A stretch of 64,000 bases of DNA from Anseranas semipalmata (Eukaryota > Chordata > Aves > Anseriformes > Anseranatidae), in the NCBI GenBank assembly GCA_013399115.1, contig VXAA01001508.1, positions 451,507-515,506 of the forward strand, read 5' to 3'. A program made the translations under genes and the position numbers. Below are positions 1-10,145 of this stretch, piece after piece. The notes under the pieces were generated by a model. That model did no database searches, was not told the origin of the DNA, and saw only the letters and a program-made list of their open reading frames with translations. Every line of letters starts with the position of its first letter. Positions within the stretch are counted from its first letter, which is position 1.

Positions 1-1864
1 GGACAATCTTTTGAAAATTATGAACCCAGGATGCCCAGTCTTTAAGTAGCTCTCATCACTGAAAGCTAAGGTTGAATGTGTACTGGCGTTCTGTCCTGAT
101 CATATTGTATACTGGGCTGTTTATTTACAAAATACTTTATATTAGGGATGTAATCTGCAACCTTGTTACATTATATTCAGGAAACCTAGGCAGGTGGCAA
201 ATATTTCATTTCAACAAGAAAAGGTTTGGACTCCCTGTTGCAGAACCAAATTCAATTTGATTATGTATATACCAATAACAACAGAAACTTCAGCAACTTT
301 AATGTAATCTGAGCTACATTTTTCTTTTACGTTTTTGATGCCTAATCTGTCAAATAGGATGCTTTTTTAAAAGTGTGACAAAAACCTGAGACAAGTTTTA
401 TAACATTTTAACTAAAAAGGATTGCACTATGCAAATGAATGAAAGTAAACTGAATGAGGAATGAATTATCTATACTGTCATGATATCACCACTTAACAAT
501 GAAACTATTGCAAACTCTGGCTGTAAAATAAGTCTGAATTTTTTTTTCCTGAGGTTTTTGTATGTGTTTCTTAAGGGAAGCAGGATATTGCTGAAGAAAA
601 TAAAGCTTTAGGAAAGCAAGTACTTTATATATAATTTTAATAACATTTTTGTTGTTACTTTCTAGCATTCTTAAAAGTGTAAAATCACAAAAGCAGTATA
701 ATTCTCTCATGTTTCAGTTCCGTTTTTGGGCTGTCTTGAGAAGTGTGAATACTTCCACTTTTATCCTCTTGTGTATAATCTGTATAGACAGCTATATGTA
801 GGCCTGGAGTGCAGTATGCGAACATATCACAGATACACACAGACGAAAGTGTCTCAGTGTATGTGTGATGCATCTAGTGCTTTACTGTCATACTAAACCT
901 TCTTGATCTGGATCAGTCTGAAAATCTGACCTTGTGTGGGAGATCTGAATTTCCAGTACAGCACCTAATTAGATTCTGATGGAATCTTTTCTAGATTTTC
1001 TTAACCAACGTACTGATATCTGAAGGACATTAGAATGCTTCTGATGTCTTAAATGCAGTGTATGAAAGAATGTGTCCTAAAAGATACTGAGCATTCACTG
1101 CCTTCTTTTTAGTCCCACAGGAACTGTGAGTAATTAGTTCTTCTAAAGAGCTAAATGCTAGGGAAGAATTCCAGAAGATACTATTATTTAACAGGTAGCA
1201 CAAGAAGAAGAAAAATGTACAAGCTTAAGTTTGCATGAAGAATCCAGATCAGTGATGGTGGCAGACTACATCAGGGCTACTTGTAGTCCCATTTTACAGA
1301 ACACTAACCATAACTTGGTTGGAATTAGTGGTAAAAACTGAACCTGGAATAATGATACTGTCAAATAATTTTGCAATAAAACTGTCACAGTCACTTGTAC
1401 GATGCCTTTCAGCCTTTCAATTAAGGCAGCCTCAACTATTAACAGGGCACTGGAGAAAGGAAGCTGGATGTTCTGAACCTGGCAGACAGGATACTTGCTG
1501 ATCTGGTATTATTGGCCCTCATTATGTTTTCCAGTTGAGATAAAAAAAAAAAAAAGGAAAAAAAAAAAAGAAAAAGAGGAATGGAAATTTAGAAAGAAAA
1601 ATTAGTAGTGGTGTTAAGACTTTTCTCAGCCTAACAGAAGAACTAGTTGTACTAAAAGCCAACTAAGAATTGTAGTCTCTTGGCAGATGTCATTGGGAAA
1701 ATGAAGGTGGAAGGACAGACAGAGTGATGTGCCACTCTTTTAAGGAGATGTTCATGCTCTAAGAAAGCTCGAGGGCTCTTGTACAAAAGTATTTATCTAT
1801 TAACAGTGTATAAAATAATTTATATAATAATGCTTTAATATAGTATTTTCATCTCTGAATTTAG
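1..1864 (+). other. Partial intron of the plus-strand gene (5' part lies outside the window)
   Basis: This AT-rich sequence leads up to a good splice acceptor ending at 1864 (pyrimidine-rich run, then TTTAG). I see no further exon in it. The short ORFs at 72-260, 486-710, 685-873 and 1319-1501 lack coding-like composition and splice context. It contains an A-rich simple tract at about 1542-1577. The intron runs off the left edge of the window, so the upstream exons of the gene are not visible. Confidence 0.6.
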
Positions 1865-2003
1865 GATGAAGGCACGAAAGCAGAAATACTTAGATTACGT
1901 AAGAAACTGTCTGAGCAAGAGAAGAAGTTACACAGCACAGTGAAACGCTTGCACTCCACAAACCAGCTGAAGGAAAACATGGAGAAAGTCATCATTGACC
2001 AGC
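1865..2003 (+). CDS. Antepenultimate coding exon of an unidentified coiled-coil protein
   Basis: This 139-bp exon is flanked by an acceptor (AATTTAG, ending 1864) and a strong donor (GTAAGTG from 2004). Read from 1865 in phase 0 it encodes 46 residues, D-E-G-T-K-A-E-I-L-R through V-I-I-D-Q, plus the first base of a split leucine codon. The peptide is rich in Lys, Glu and Leu, and hydrophobic residues recur at 3-4 residue spacing (I8, L9, L11, L15, L22, V26, L29, L35, M39, V42). This suggests a parallel coiled coil. There is no proline or glycine after position 3. The next exons continue the frame exactly, which supports a real gene rather than a chance ORF. The family is typical of centrosomal, ciliary or other scaffold proteins, but I do not recognise the specific gene. 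Confidence 0.8.
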
Positions 2004-5000
2004 GTAAGTGTATGCTTTATTATGGTTCTTATCTTTGTAATTCACGGCTTCTGCTAAAATTAGAGAAACAACAAAATGAATATAGGGGCCCTTTCTTTTG
2101 CACTCGCTGCGACTGGCATTTCTCTGCGTGCTCTCAGTTTTCAGTAACAAACACTTCATGAAGTTCAGGCTGTACAAAACTGATGGAGCCTCATTCAGAT
2201 GGGAAGATTTTGCCCAACTGCAAAAGGCTGCATAGAATAACATGAAAAGCAGTTCACAGTTTCACACACTGACTGATAATGTGTCAATTCGTGCAGCTGC
2301 CACTAATTACTTCAGTTATTCCATTTCAGTTACTGCCATTCAACACTAGTTTTCTGTCCCACAACAGTTCCTGACTGAGGCAAAGTTGCTGTTGCTGTAG
2401 ACCATTCTGGCCAAACTTTTTGACGCTGTCCTTCTCAAAACTGTGACTTTGCCTCAGTCTTGATAAATGTGCAATTACACTTTTAGATTTTTTGAGGTGC
2501 CTGTTTTGTGTATAGCATTAGATGGCTGAATACTGGGAAAAGCCAAAGCAGCAGCAGCAAAGATTTGTCAACACTGTACACCAGACTGAGAAAATTGAGA
2601 GAACAGAAGGCTCAGAACAGGGGAAACAGGAGCTTACTATGAGTCTTTTAAGGAAAAATTAGGACATGGCTGTGAAATGGTATTTTACCCTTAACAGCCA
2701 TGTCTTGAAAGGCATCTAGAAATGTAACAACAAGTAGGACATGGGCTATAATCTTCTACTTTATAATTTAATCTGTTAATCAGAAGAGATTTGAATGGAG
2801 CTACACCTCCCTTCTACCTTCATGCTATGGCAATATGTGTACTGCAGAAGGAGGATTTCATTTTCTTCTTTTAAAAAAAAAAAAAATAAATCTATCCTTA
2901 CCTTCTCTTAAAAGAGAGGACTAAATGACTTGTTAGTCTGTGCTGGAATGGCATTCATGTTATCAGTAATTAATCTAGAATGTTAAATGTTATACATCAT
3001 ACAAAGTTATGAAAATGACTGTAATACTATGTTACTCAAGTCATTAAATGCAATGCAGAGGAATTAAAGGTATTTTGCTCCATAGCCTGTAATTATACCT
3101 AAGTTACATGTATCTTCTGCTGCATATTGTTTTTTTAGCATTTATGGGCAGAGTTTTGGTTACTTGTTTTAGAATTGTTACATCAAATGATGTACAACTT
3201 ACGTTAAATCTAAAATTAGGTTTTATTTAGGTTTTAAAGTTAAATAACTCAATTTGGGATTGTCATATAAAAATCAAAGCTATCTATTATTATTTCTATC
3301 CCAATAATATCCCTGGGATGGATTTACTGATTCAGTTTGGTCAGTTGCTAGTTCCAGTGACATCTCAGACAGACACAAAGGGTAATTTCAGTAGGGCTGT
3401 GCAGAGTGTAAATCAGTAGAGATTTTAGCCTTATGGCCAAAATCTTATCCCCACAGCCACTCTACCCATGCACACTTTCAAAAAGAAAACAGTGCATCTC
3501 CCTCTTATTTGTTCACTCCTTTTCAGCACATCCAACCTCTTCTGAATTAGGTCGTAATAAAATGAAACCTGAATTTTCTGAAATCTTCTTAATGTGAAGT
3601 ACTGCCTAGCTAGCAGCAGCCTCACTATTAGTGTCACATACTCTAAATTCTCTTCATGTACTGAATTTAATATTTTTGATTTAGAAAAATCTAGTTTGCC
3701 AGGTAGAATGAATTTACTAGCAGAGTTCTTTATGAGCAGAGAGCACTCTGCTACATAGAAAGACCTAGATACAATTTTCTCTAAGTTTCATTGATTATGG
3801 GAATTAAGGATGTCAAGTTACCTTTGCCTTAAAGAGCAATTTCAGAAATGTTTCTAAATTGCATCTGTATACAAATTCCTGACTAAGCATACAACAAAAC
3901 TGGTGAATCATAGGAAACTGCTGGATTTTATTATGATGCTTATACTTCTTTTTATTTCATCCTTTCTCCTTTTGCTAGCAAGCAACCACAGGCATCCCAG
4001 TAGGTGACCTTGCCTTCCTTCATTCTCCAAGCATCCTGTTAGCTGCTCACTCCACTGAGGATTTTCAGGTTCCCACTGTTATTTAGTTGAGCATTCCTAA
4101 ATATATTTAGACGCAGAGACTAGAAAATTCTTGTGGCTCAGAGTCTTCCATCTGCTTTCTCTGGGTGAGAGAATGGAATGCTTATAAACCTCATCTGAAC
4201 CTCTGAACATGTAACAATGCAGTGCCAAATTGCAGTAATCCACCAAGGGTATAATTATCTCATGACAGCTATACCCTTGGAGTTGTTGGGTTCTTATTAT
4301 TGTAATGAAAAATCTTTATTATGGCTAAATTGTTTATTTTTTGAGACTGGAATATTAAATTGGTACTTGTGAATGGTATTTTTCAGCAGTTACGAAGCTG
4401 ACACAGATTAGAGAATCACATATTTAACCTGACATTTCTAAATATCAGTTTTGTTTAGAAGCATCCCCTCCACCATTCAGAGGTCTTGCTCTCTCCCTGC
4501 AGAGGCAAACTAGCTGAATGAACAGAGGAAACTTGGCCCCCTTCAGAACAAGCCACTGGCATGATTTCCCCTAAGCATATATAGGTTGCTTTGTCCTTGA
4601 ACTGCTGGAGGAGCTGGCTAACTTCTTTTGCCATCTGTTGTCTTCCCAGCCCATCATCCCACATAACCTCTCCACTGCACCATTTTCCTCCCTCTACCCC
4701 TAACCTCCGTTAGATCACGCACCATCTCCCCTTAAAATTAACAGAAAGTGTTGCTTTGATGCCTTGGATTGAGGGAATTGGGTCATCTGTATCACAGGGG
4801 GTCTGTTCATAGCTGTGATGTTAAATGTAGTGGTTAGCTATTTGTGTTTTCACATATATCGTTCTTGTTACAGTAGAAATACTTTAAAAACACTCCCCTG
4901 GTGTTTAGATCTGAAAAGCACATTATGTGGTAGCTGGAACACGGGGTTAGGAAATGGCATTCTGGTGCTGGCATTGCACTGACCTGCCTGTGGTCCTGAG

Positions 5001-5293
5001 CAAAGCCTTTTGCTCTTCCCTGCGTTTTGTACATGTGGTGCAGCATCGCCCCTTTATCGCGGGCTGTTGCAGCTGGAGGTTTGTACAGCAGCCTGAGCTT
5101 CTAGACAGGGCTTGGGGCACAGTAACAGATCTGGATTTTGATGAGAAAGTTGAAGTGGTGGTGGTGGGGGCTGCGTACAATTGCCTGGTCACTGCCCCTC
5201 TTGTAGGAGTTTAATATTTGGTCATAAGACTTGAAATCAGAGAATATAGGAAAGATTGTGCAGTATTCTGTGTAATCACCTCTTTGTTTCCAG
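2004..5293 (+). other. Complete intron (phase 1)
   Basis: The intron is bounded by GTAAGTG at 2004 and by a pyrimidine-rich acceptor (CACCTCTTTGTTTCCAG) ending at 5293. It is about 3.3 kb long and interrupts a leucine codon after its first base. It contains a 14-nt A run at 2873-2886 and a short GTGGTGG-type run near 5155. ORFs inside it, including the overlapping pair at 4947-5214, look like chance openings. I see no nested gene or recognisable transposon. Confidence 0.75.
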
Positions 5294-5340
5294 TGGTTTT
5301 AACTCACGATGTCTTGAAGAAGGCTAGAGGAAACCTGGAA
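5294..5340 (+). CDS. Penultimate coding exon (47 bp), same coiled-coil protein
   Basis: This small exon lies between TTGTTTCCAG and GTAAGTAAAA, both near-consensus. Its first two bases complete the split leucine codon, and it then encodes V-L-T-H-D-V-L-K-K-A-R-G-N-L-E, ending in phase 0. Hydrophobic spacing (L, L, V, L, then L near the end) continues the helix of the previous exon before an R-G-N break. The length is not a multiple of three. Skipping it would join the C at 2003 to 6251 and reach a TGA after only four codons. Both borders and the preserved frame make this a confident exon call despite its size. The gene remains unidentified. Confidence 0.8.
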
Positions 5341-6250
5341 GTAAGTAAAATTTCTGCTTGCATTTAATTCCTTGGCATATACTCCTTAGAAATATACATT
5401 GCTATGTCAGTAGTATTTTGTAGAATTAGTCCAATTTGCTTTGGGTTTGCAACTGGAACAATGTTAAGATCAAGTCTGGGTGACAGCAGTTTGGTGTGAT
5501 AAATATTCTGCAATATTTGATGTTTAACTTAGAGTTTTATGACTGGCCAAGCAAATAGCTAAGTCCTCACTTTTCTGATACTTTCCCTAAATTAATATTC
5601 ATATGTCCTTCTTCTTCCAATAGTTTATTTTCATCAGATTACAGTCCAATAAGCTGTCTACTGAATAAGTTCACAAAAGACATCCTTATTTAAAGCTTGC
5701 ATATGTGTTAATAGCCAGTGCTTCTGTTTTTTTAAATATGGACCCAATAGGCAATGCTTCTGCAAACAGCTAGTTGTTAATGCAGTGCATTAAATTACTT
5801 TGAGTGTTTAAGTATCCACAGTTCAGATTTGATTTGTCCCAGAAGGCTTAGGCTCTACTCCCAGAAGGCTGTAATATACTTCTTGACTCCTAAATCCCAT
5901 CCTTCTCCTCACACCATTCCACTCTGAATGGCTGTACGTTTTCCCAGCCTGCCCTTAAATTTTCCTCTTTTTCTATGAATCTCTTCTCCATTATCCTTGT
6001 CAGCAGTGCCTTCTTGAGCACTTCCTTATGCAGCTGCTGTACTACTGTCTCAGTCCTACCTGAATTAGAGATTGACGACATAAAAAATTCTTCATGCTTA
6101 CAGAAATCTTATCACTTTAATTTGAAGATCTGCTGAACACAGGAGCTCATATTTGCAGATCCTTTTGTAGGATTATAGCCCAGGGATAAGGACAAATTGT
6201 GTGCATTTGAAGTACTGTAAAATAGTAATAATTATTGCTTTTCTAACCAG
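5341..6250 (+). other. Complete last intron (phase 0)
   Basis: This 910-bp intron runs from GTAAGTAAAA to TGCTTTTCTAACCAG. It is AT-rich with no recognisable repeat. The minus-strand ORF at 5890-6081 has no supporting features and is treated as chance. Confidence 0.75.
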
Positions 6251-6310
6251 GTCCCACCAGCTGACAATCAGAAATCAGCTCCCTATACCAGCAAAAAAAG
6301 GATTCTCTGA
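6251..6310 (+). CDS. Terminal coding exon with stop codon (C-terminus of the coiled-coil protein)
   Basis: The frame continues in phase 0 from 5340 and encodes 19 residues, V-P-P-A-D-N-Q-K-S-A-P-Y-T-S-K-K-R-I-L, followed by TGA at 6308-6310. Two prolines at the start end the helix. The tail is polar and basic (K-K-R-I-L at the very end), like a disordered C-terminal extension. No known domain is visible in the 81 residues assembled from the three exons. A consensus AATAAA follows 16 nt after the stop, which agrees with a real gene end. I compared the tail with what I remember of centlein, CCDC68 and MIPOL1 and found no match, so no symbol is given. Confidence 0.75.
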   Translation, partial: VPPADNQKSAPYTSKKRIL

Positions 6311-6360
6311 AGGAGAAAGTTCCAATAATAAAGACAGACTGTTCCTGTGATTGTTGTTTG
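6311..6360 (+). terminator. Short 3' UTR with AATAAA poly(A) signal and GU/U-rich downstream element
   Basis: AATAAA lies at 6327-6332, immediately after the stop codon. It is followed by a GU/U-rich run (CTGTGATTGTTGTTTGCTTC, about 6344-6363) of the kind bound by cleavage stimulation factor. The shortest 3' UTR would therefore be only about 30-45 nt. Further A/T-rich hexamers lie downstream, so longer alternative 3' ends cannot be excluded. Confidence 0.6.
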
Positions 6361-9234
6361 CTTCTTTATGCCTTACTATTTATTGATGTAAAAATGTTCA
6401 TTCAGTTCTTTTAATGGAGTCAGCCTTTGGAGAGAAAAAAAAGACTAAAAAAAATTATTTTGGTAAATAACTTATTTAACATTTTCTGTAATGTAAAAGA
6501 TGATGGTTTTTAATATTTATTACAGAAACAAGGTACTGGAGGTATTGAAAAAAAATCCAGATTTTTTTAAAAGTTGGCTTATTTGAAATTTTATATTTGT
6601 ATGTCATGTTATGCAACTATTTGTTATTGTAGTCAAACAGGTCCTGAAAGAATCAAGAGCATGATCCACCTTCCAAAATGTTTCTCCACTGCTGAAATTA
6701 AGAATGTAGGTTAAAGAAAAACAGTTCTGCCAGCTGTCATCGTTTTATAGTAACATGAATAATGTTCAATATTTTTAAAGCATTTTAATCTTACCTGGAA
6801 GATTCTTCTGGAAGCCACTTGACTCTGAGATTTCTCACTGCCCTGTTAGAAACTTAGATTGATGCTAGGTCTGAAAATACTACTTAGAATCAGACAAATA
6901 ATTAAATTTTAAAATACTCACAAATCTGTTTGTGTTGCTTTGTTTAAAACATCAGAACTTTGAGGACTTATTGAACAAAGACATCAAGGGATTGAAATCT
7001 TCATAATGGCTGGCATAGATCACTTGTTTCCTGACTGTGACTAAAATGCATCCAGCCCTATCAGCCGCGTTTGTTAGGTATTGTAGAAGCGCTTGTCATG
7101 GCTGAGTTCGAATGTTGGAAATGTGCTTTCAAGGAGCCTTGATCAAAAGGTGTTTTGCTGTTGGCAGAAACACTGCGTTCCCCTCTTTACTGCCCAAGTC
7201 TGTAACAAGAGAACAGAAGGTCACAGAAGGAACAAAGACAGATAGTTTTGAAATCCATTTTTTCTGCTAAAAGCTCTGAAAAATGTTTCTTAAATTTAAA
7301 TTAATCTTTTACTTTTTTTTTTTTTAAATGTCCCATGTTGATATATCAAATAGTGATACTTTGGCCAGGCCAGAGTGGCCTAAGTAAACATGCTTACTTG
7401 TGCTCTACTCATCCTGCCCGGTGCCTTTTCAATTCCACTCTTGCTCAGAGCTGCCCGCGCTCACTACATGTAACCTGCTCTCAGTGGCACAACAGGAACT
7501 GGGAAAATAGGTTAGTTCAACCTTAACAAGACCATAAATGGAAGAGATCGTTGGTTACAAAAGTAGACTTTCTGGTGCAATCATGGCTCTATTGATCTAA
7601 GCGAATTTCACAAAGTGTGATTTTTTTTTCAAGGTGGTATGTCCCTGTTATACAAGATAACTTGCCCTCGTCATCCATGAAGGTTAGCACCAGGTCTGGG
7701 AAACCTCAACACAAGGATGTGGCTATATTGGGTCCTTGATATTGCACTCTAGAGAACAGCCAACCTGCAATAGTCTTTCACAGAAAATTAATTCGTGCTC
7801 ATTGACACATGGCTGTGGAGGTAGCTATTAGAGCCACTGAGCTGGCTGAGAGCTGTGAGCCATTCTAATGGGTCTGGTGGTACACACACAACATGCAGAG
7901 GCTGTGACAAGTCAGAATGGCTCCCCTCTTCCCACTAAAGCTTTGGTTTGTTCCAATTAGTTTCCCAACAGTTGTTGATATTCAAATATAATACTCTGAG
8001 TACCACAAAGCCACCCTTTTATCACTTTGCTTCTAAATTTCAGTTCGATACTGAGTGGTTGGAGCTGCTGCATCCTCTCTTTGGGCAGATCTGCAGGCCT
8101 AAGCACTGAGCAATGGCCAGCACAATAGCTGGCTATTGCACCAGCTGCAGATAATCTGGTCCTCAGTCCCGGTTGGTGGGATGGGCTGCCATAGTCCATC
8201 CTCCACACAACCATTTATCCCCAAAACTATTGTGCAAGAAAGTGAGTTTTTATTAAAGAAAAACAACAGTCATGCACTGTCAGGCTACCTGCACCTGTGC
8301 TCCCTGGAATGACCTGCTTTTCAGTTCACAAAAATGGGCTGTCTCTGAAGTATGAAAAGGGATTTAATCTGGGGTCCCACTGCCTTCCTGCAAGTCTCAC
8401 ACTGTCATAAATGTTACGTGCCTTGGAGATCCCAGCCTGAGCTGGTCCTTACCTGAGCCGGCCTGAAGCTCCATCCCAGGTTATGGCTGCTGAGTACTTG
8501 CGCCACTGGTCCATCAAGGGAAATGCTCAAAACCCAAACGTTGTCTTAAGCTGACAGCAGGGGGAAGCAAACTCATTTGTCTGGATTAGAGGAAAGATGC
8601 TGGAAAAAATGAAAAAGTTAAAAATAAACTTTGGAAATTGAAAAGGGGGGAGGTAAGGAAAGAGCATGCAGTCAAACTTGCTCTTCAGTCTCTTCACACA
8701 TTATTGTCCTCACAGCTCACTAAAAACGTCAAGTTAATTTTACTAAGTAGCTAAATTATAGACACTCAGATGTAATCAGAATCTGCTATACATTTCAACT
8801 TTCAAAATTAATCATCCTACGTTTTTGAGTTATAACACCTGAAGGAAACAGCTGTATGTCTATATATAGTGCACCCATGTCTCTTGGTCTTCTTGCAGCC
8901 TTTTTTTTCCCCTACACCATCTGTACTTAAAAAATAAAAATTAAATGTTTCCTTTTCCTGAGATGATTTGCCACTTACTTCTTAATGGTCCCTGCTGTGC
9001 CCACTCAGAGCTCTTTTCCTGACCCCCTTTTCCTCCCCGCCAGCTCTGATTGCTGCATCCAGCTTACAATACAGCGCACATCTCTGCCTGTGCTGGGCGG
9101 GTGGGGGATATATTCACTATTGAAACTGGGTTAGTTGGGGAAAAAATTGTAGTATATCATCATGTCTTTAAAAAGAGATGATCCTATGAGATCAAAGTAT
9201 TTCATCTTAATGAGAAGTGCCTCTTAAACACACA
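6361..9234. other. Intergenic (or long alternative 3' UTR), no gene seen
   Basis: The first half is strongly AT-rich and could belong to a longer 3' UTR form of the upstream gene. The sequence holds a T run at about 7312-7325 and a TTGGCC/GGCCAGAGTGGCC motif near 7363-7380 resembling an NF1-type palindrome. ORFs at 7335-7526 (+) and 7957-8214 (-) have no recognisable content. Confidence 0.5.
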
Positions 9235-9485
9235 CAATTTACTGGGCCAGTTTAAAAATAATTAAAGAAAAAAGCTAACCAGATGGAGGGCTGCAGAAGA
9301 CAAAGCTTATGGAGTGTTAAACTTTGTTCCCATCAAACAAAATTAAATTTTCCTTTTAAAATAATTATGTGGGAGAAAAATAAGCAGAGTAAGCAAATGG
9401 AATTAAAGGAGGGGCTCATTTGCTTAGTGAGTTCCTGCCTGTAGTTTCATTATATGTGCAAGGTGATTTGAAACATTGGTGAGAG
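9235..9485. promoter_or_regulatory. Candidate conserved non-coding element (AT-rich)
   Basis: The block has repeated AATTAAA and AATAATTA cores (AAAATAATTAAAG at about 9256, TTAAAATAATTATG near 9356, GGAATTAAAGG near 9400) and a TTTGCTTAGTGAG stretch. Such composition is common in deeply conserved developmental enhancers, but conservation cannot be seen from a single sequence. Inference only. Confidence 0.2.
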
Positions 9486-10004
9486 TAGTTCAGGAGTGAG
9501 CATTCGAGTTGCTATCAGGAGACCTGCGCATCTGCTACCTTTACCTGTGCCCTTGAGCCTCTCTGCTCTCTTCCCAGTCCTGCAGGCAGGAAACAAGCGG
9601 CTGCGGTGTTTCTCGTATAGGATGATGGAGGCCTGTTGAATTAAAAAGAAAAGAAAATGCTTTTTCCTTCTCCTTAGGCCCCTGCAACATGTGCAGCTAC
9701 ATACAAGCAGTGAATAAAGGAACCATTCAGTGTCACTGAGGACCGCAGTGTGTTACAGATGCCACCCATTCCCTGCCACCAACACCTGGTGCTGCCCAGC
9801 CCCGAGCCCTCCCTCCAGGGCGCCGTGGCTGGGAGGCTGCAGTCGCAGCTGAAGAACCACGCTGTAATTACAGTCGCCAAAGAGAACAAACAGAAGTAAT
9901 ATTCAAAATCACAGGTGGCTGGTTGTATTAAAAATAAATCAATGCTAATGCAGTCAAGCGTTTAAAAACAAAAGCACAGTAAATCTGTGTGCTATTTTAA
10001 TCTA

Positions 10005-10145
10005 GACAAACGCTGCCGGCTCCATTTTTGGGAGTGAGCCGGTGAGGCTCTGGGGTGCTGTCTGCTGGGGCGGACACGGCTGTGTCCATGTCACGGAGCT
10101 CCTGGGATCGGCCAGGGCTGCTGGCGGGGACGGGGCAGAGCAGAG
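10005..10145. promoter_or_regulatory. Local CpG-dense patch
   Basis: Nine CpG dinucleotides fall within about 120 bp (10011-10131) in a window that is otherwise CpG-depleted. The patch is too short to be a classical CpG island and I see no TATA box, exon or initiator beside it. It may be an unmethylated regulatory element or simply a GC-rich fluctuation. Confidence 0.2.

Noticed and set aside
1865..6310. Assignment of the exons to CNTLN, CCDC68 or MIPOL1
   Set aside because: The C-terminal residues I recall for those proteins do not resemble the K-K-R-I-L ending seen here, so no symbol was given.
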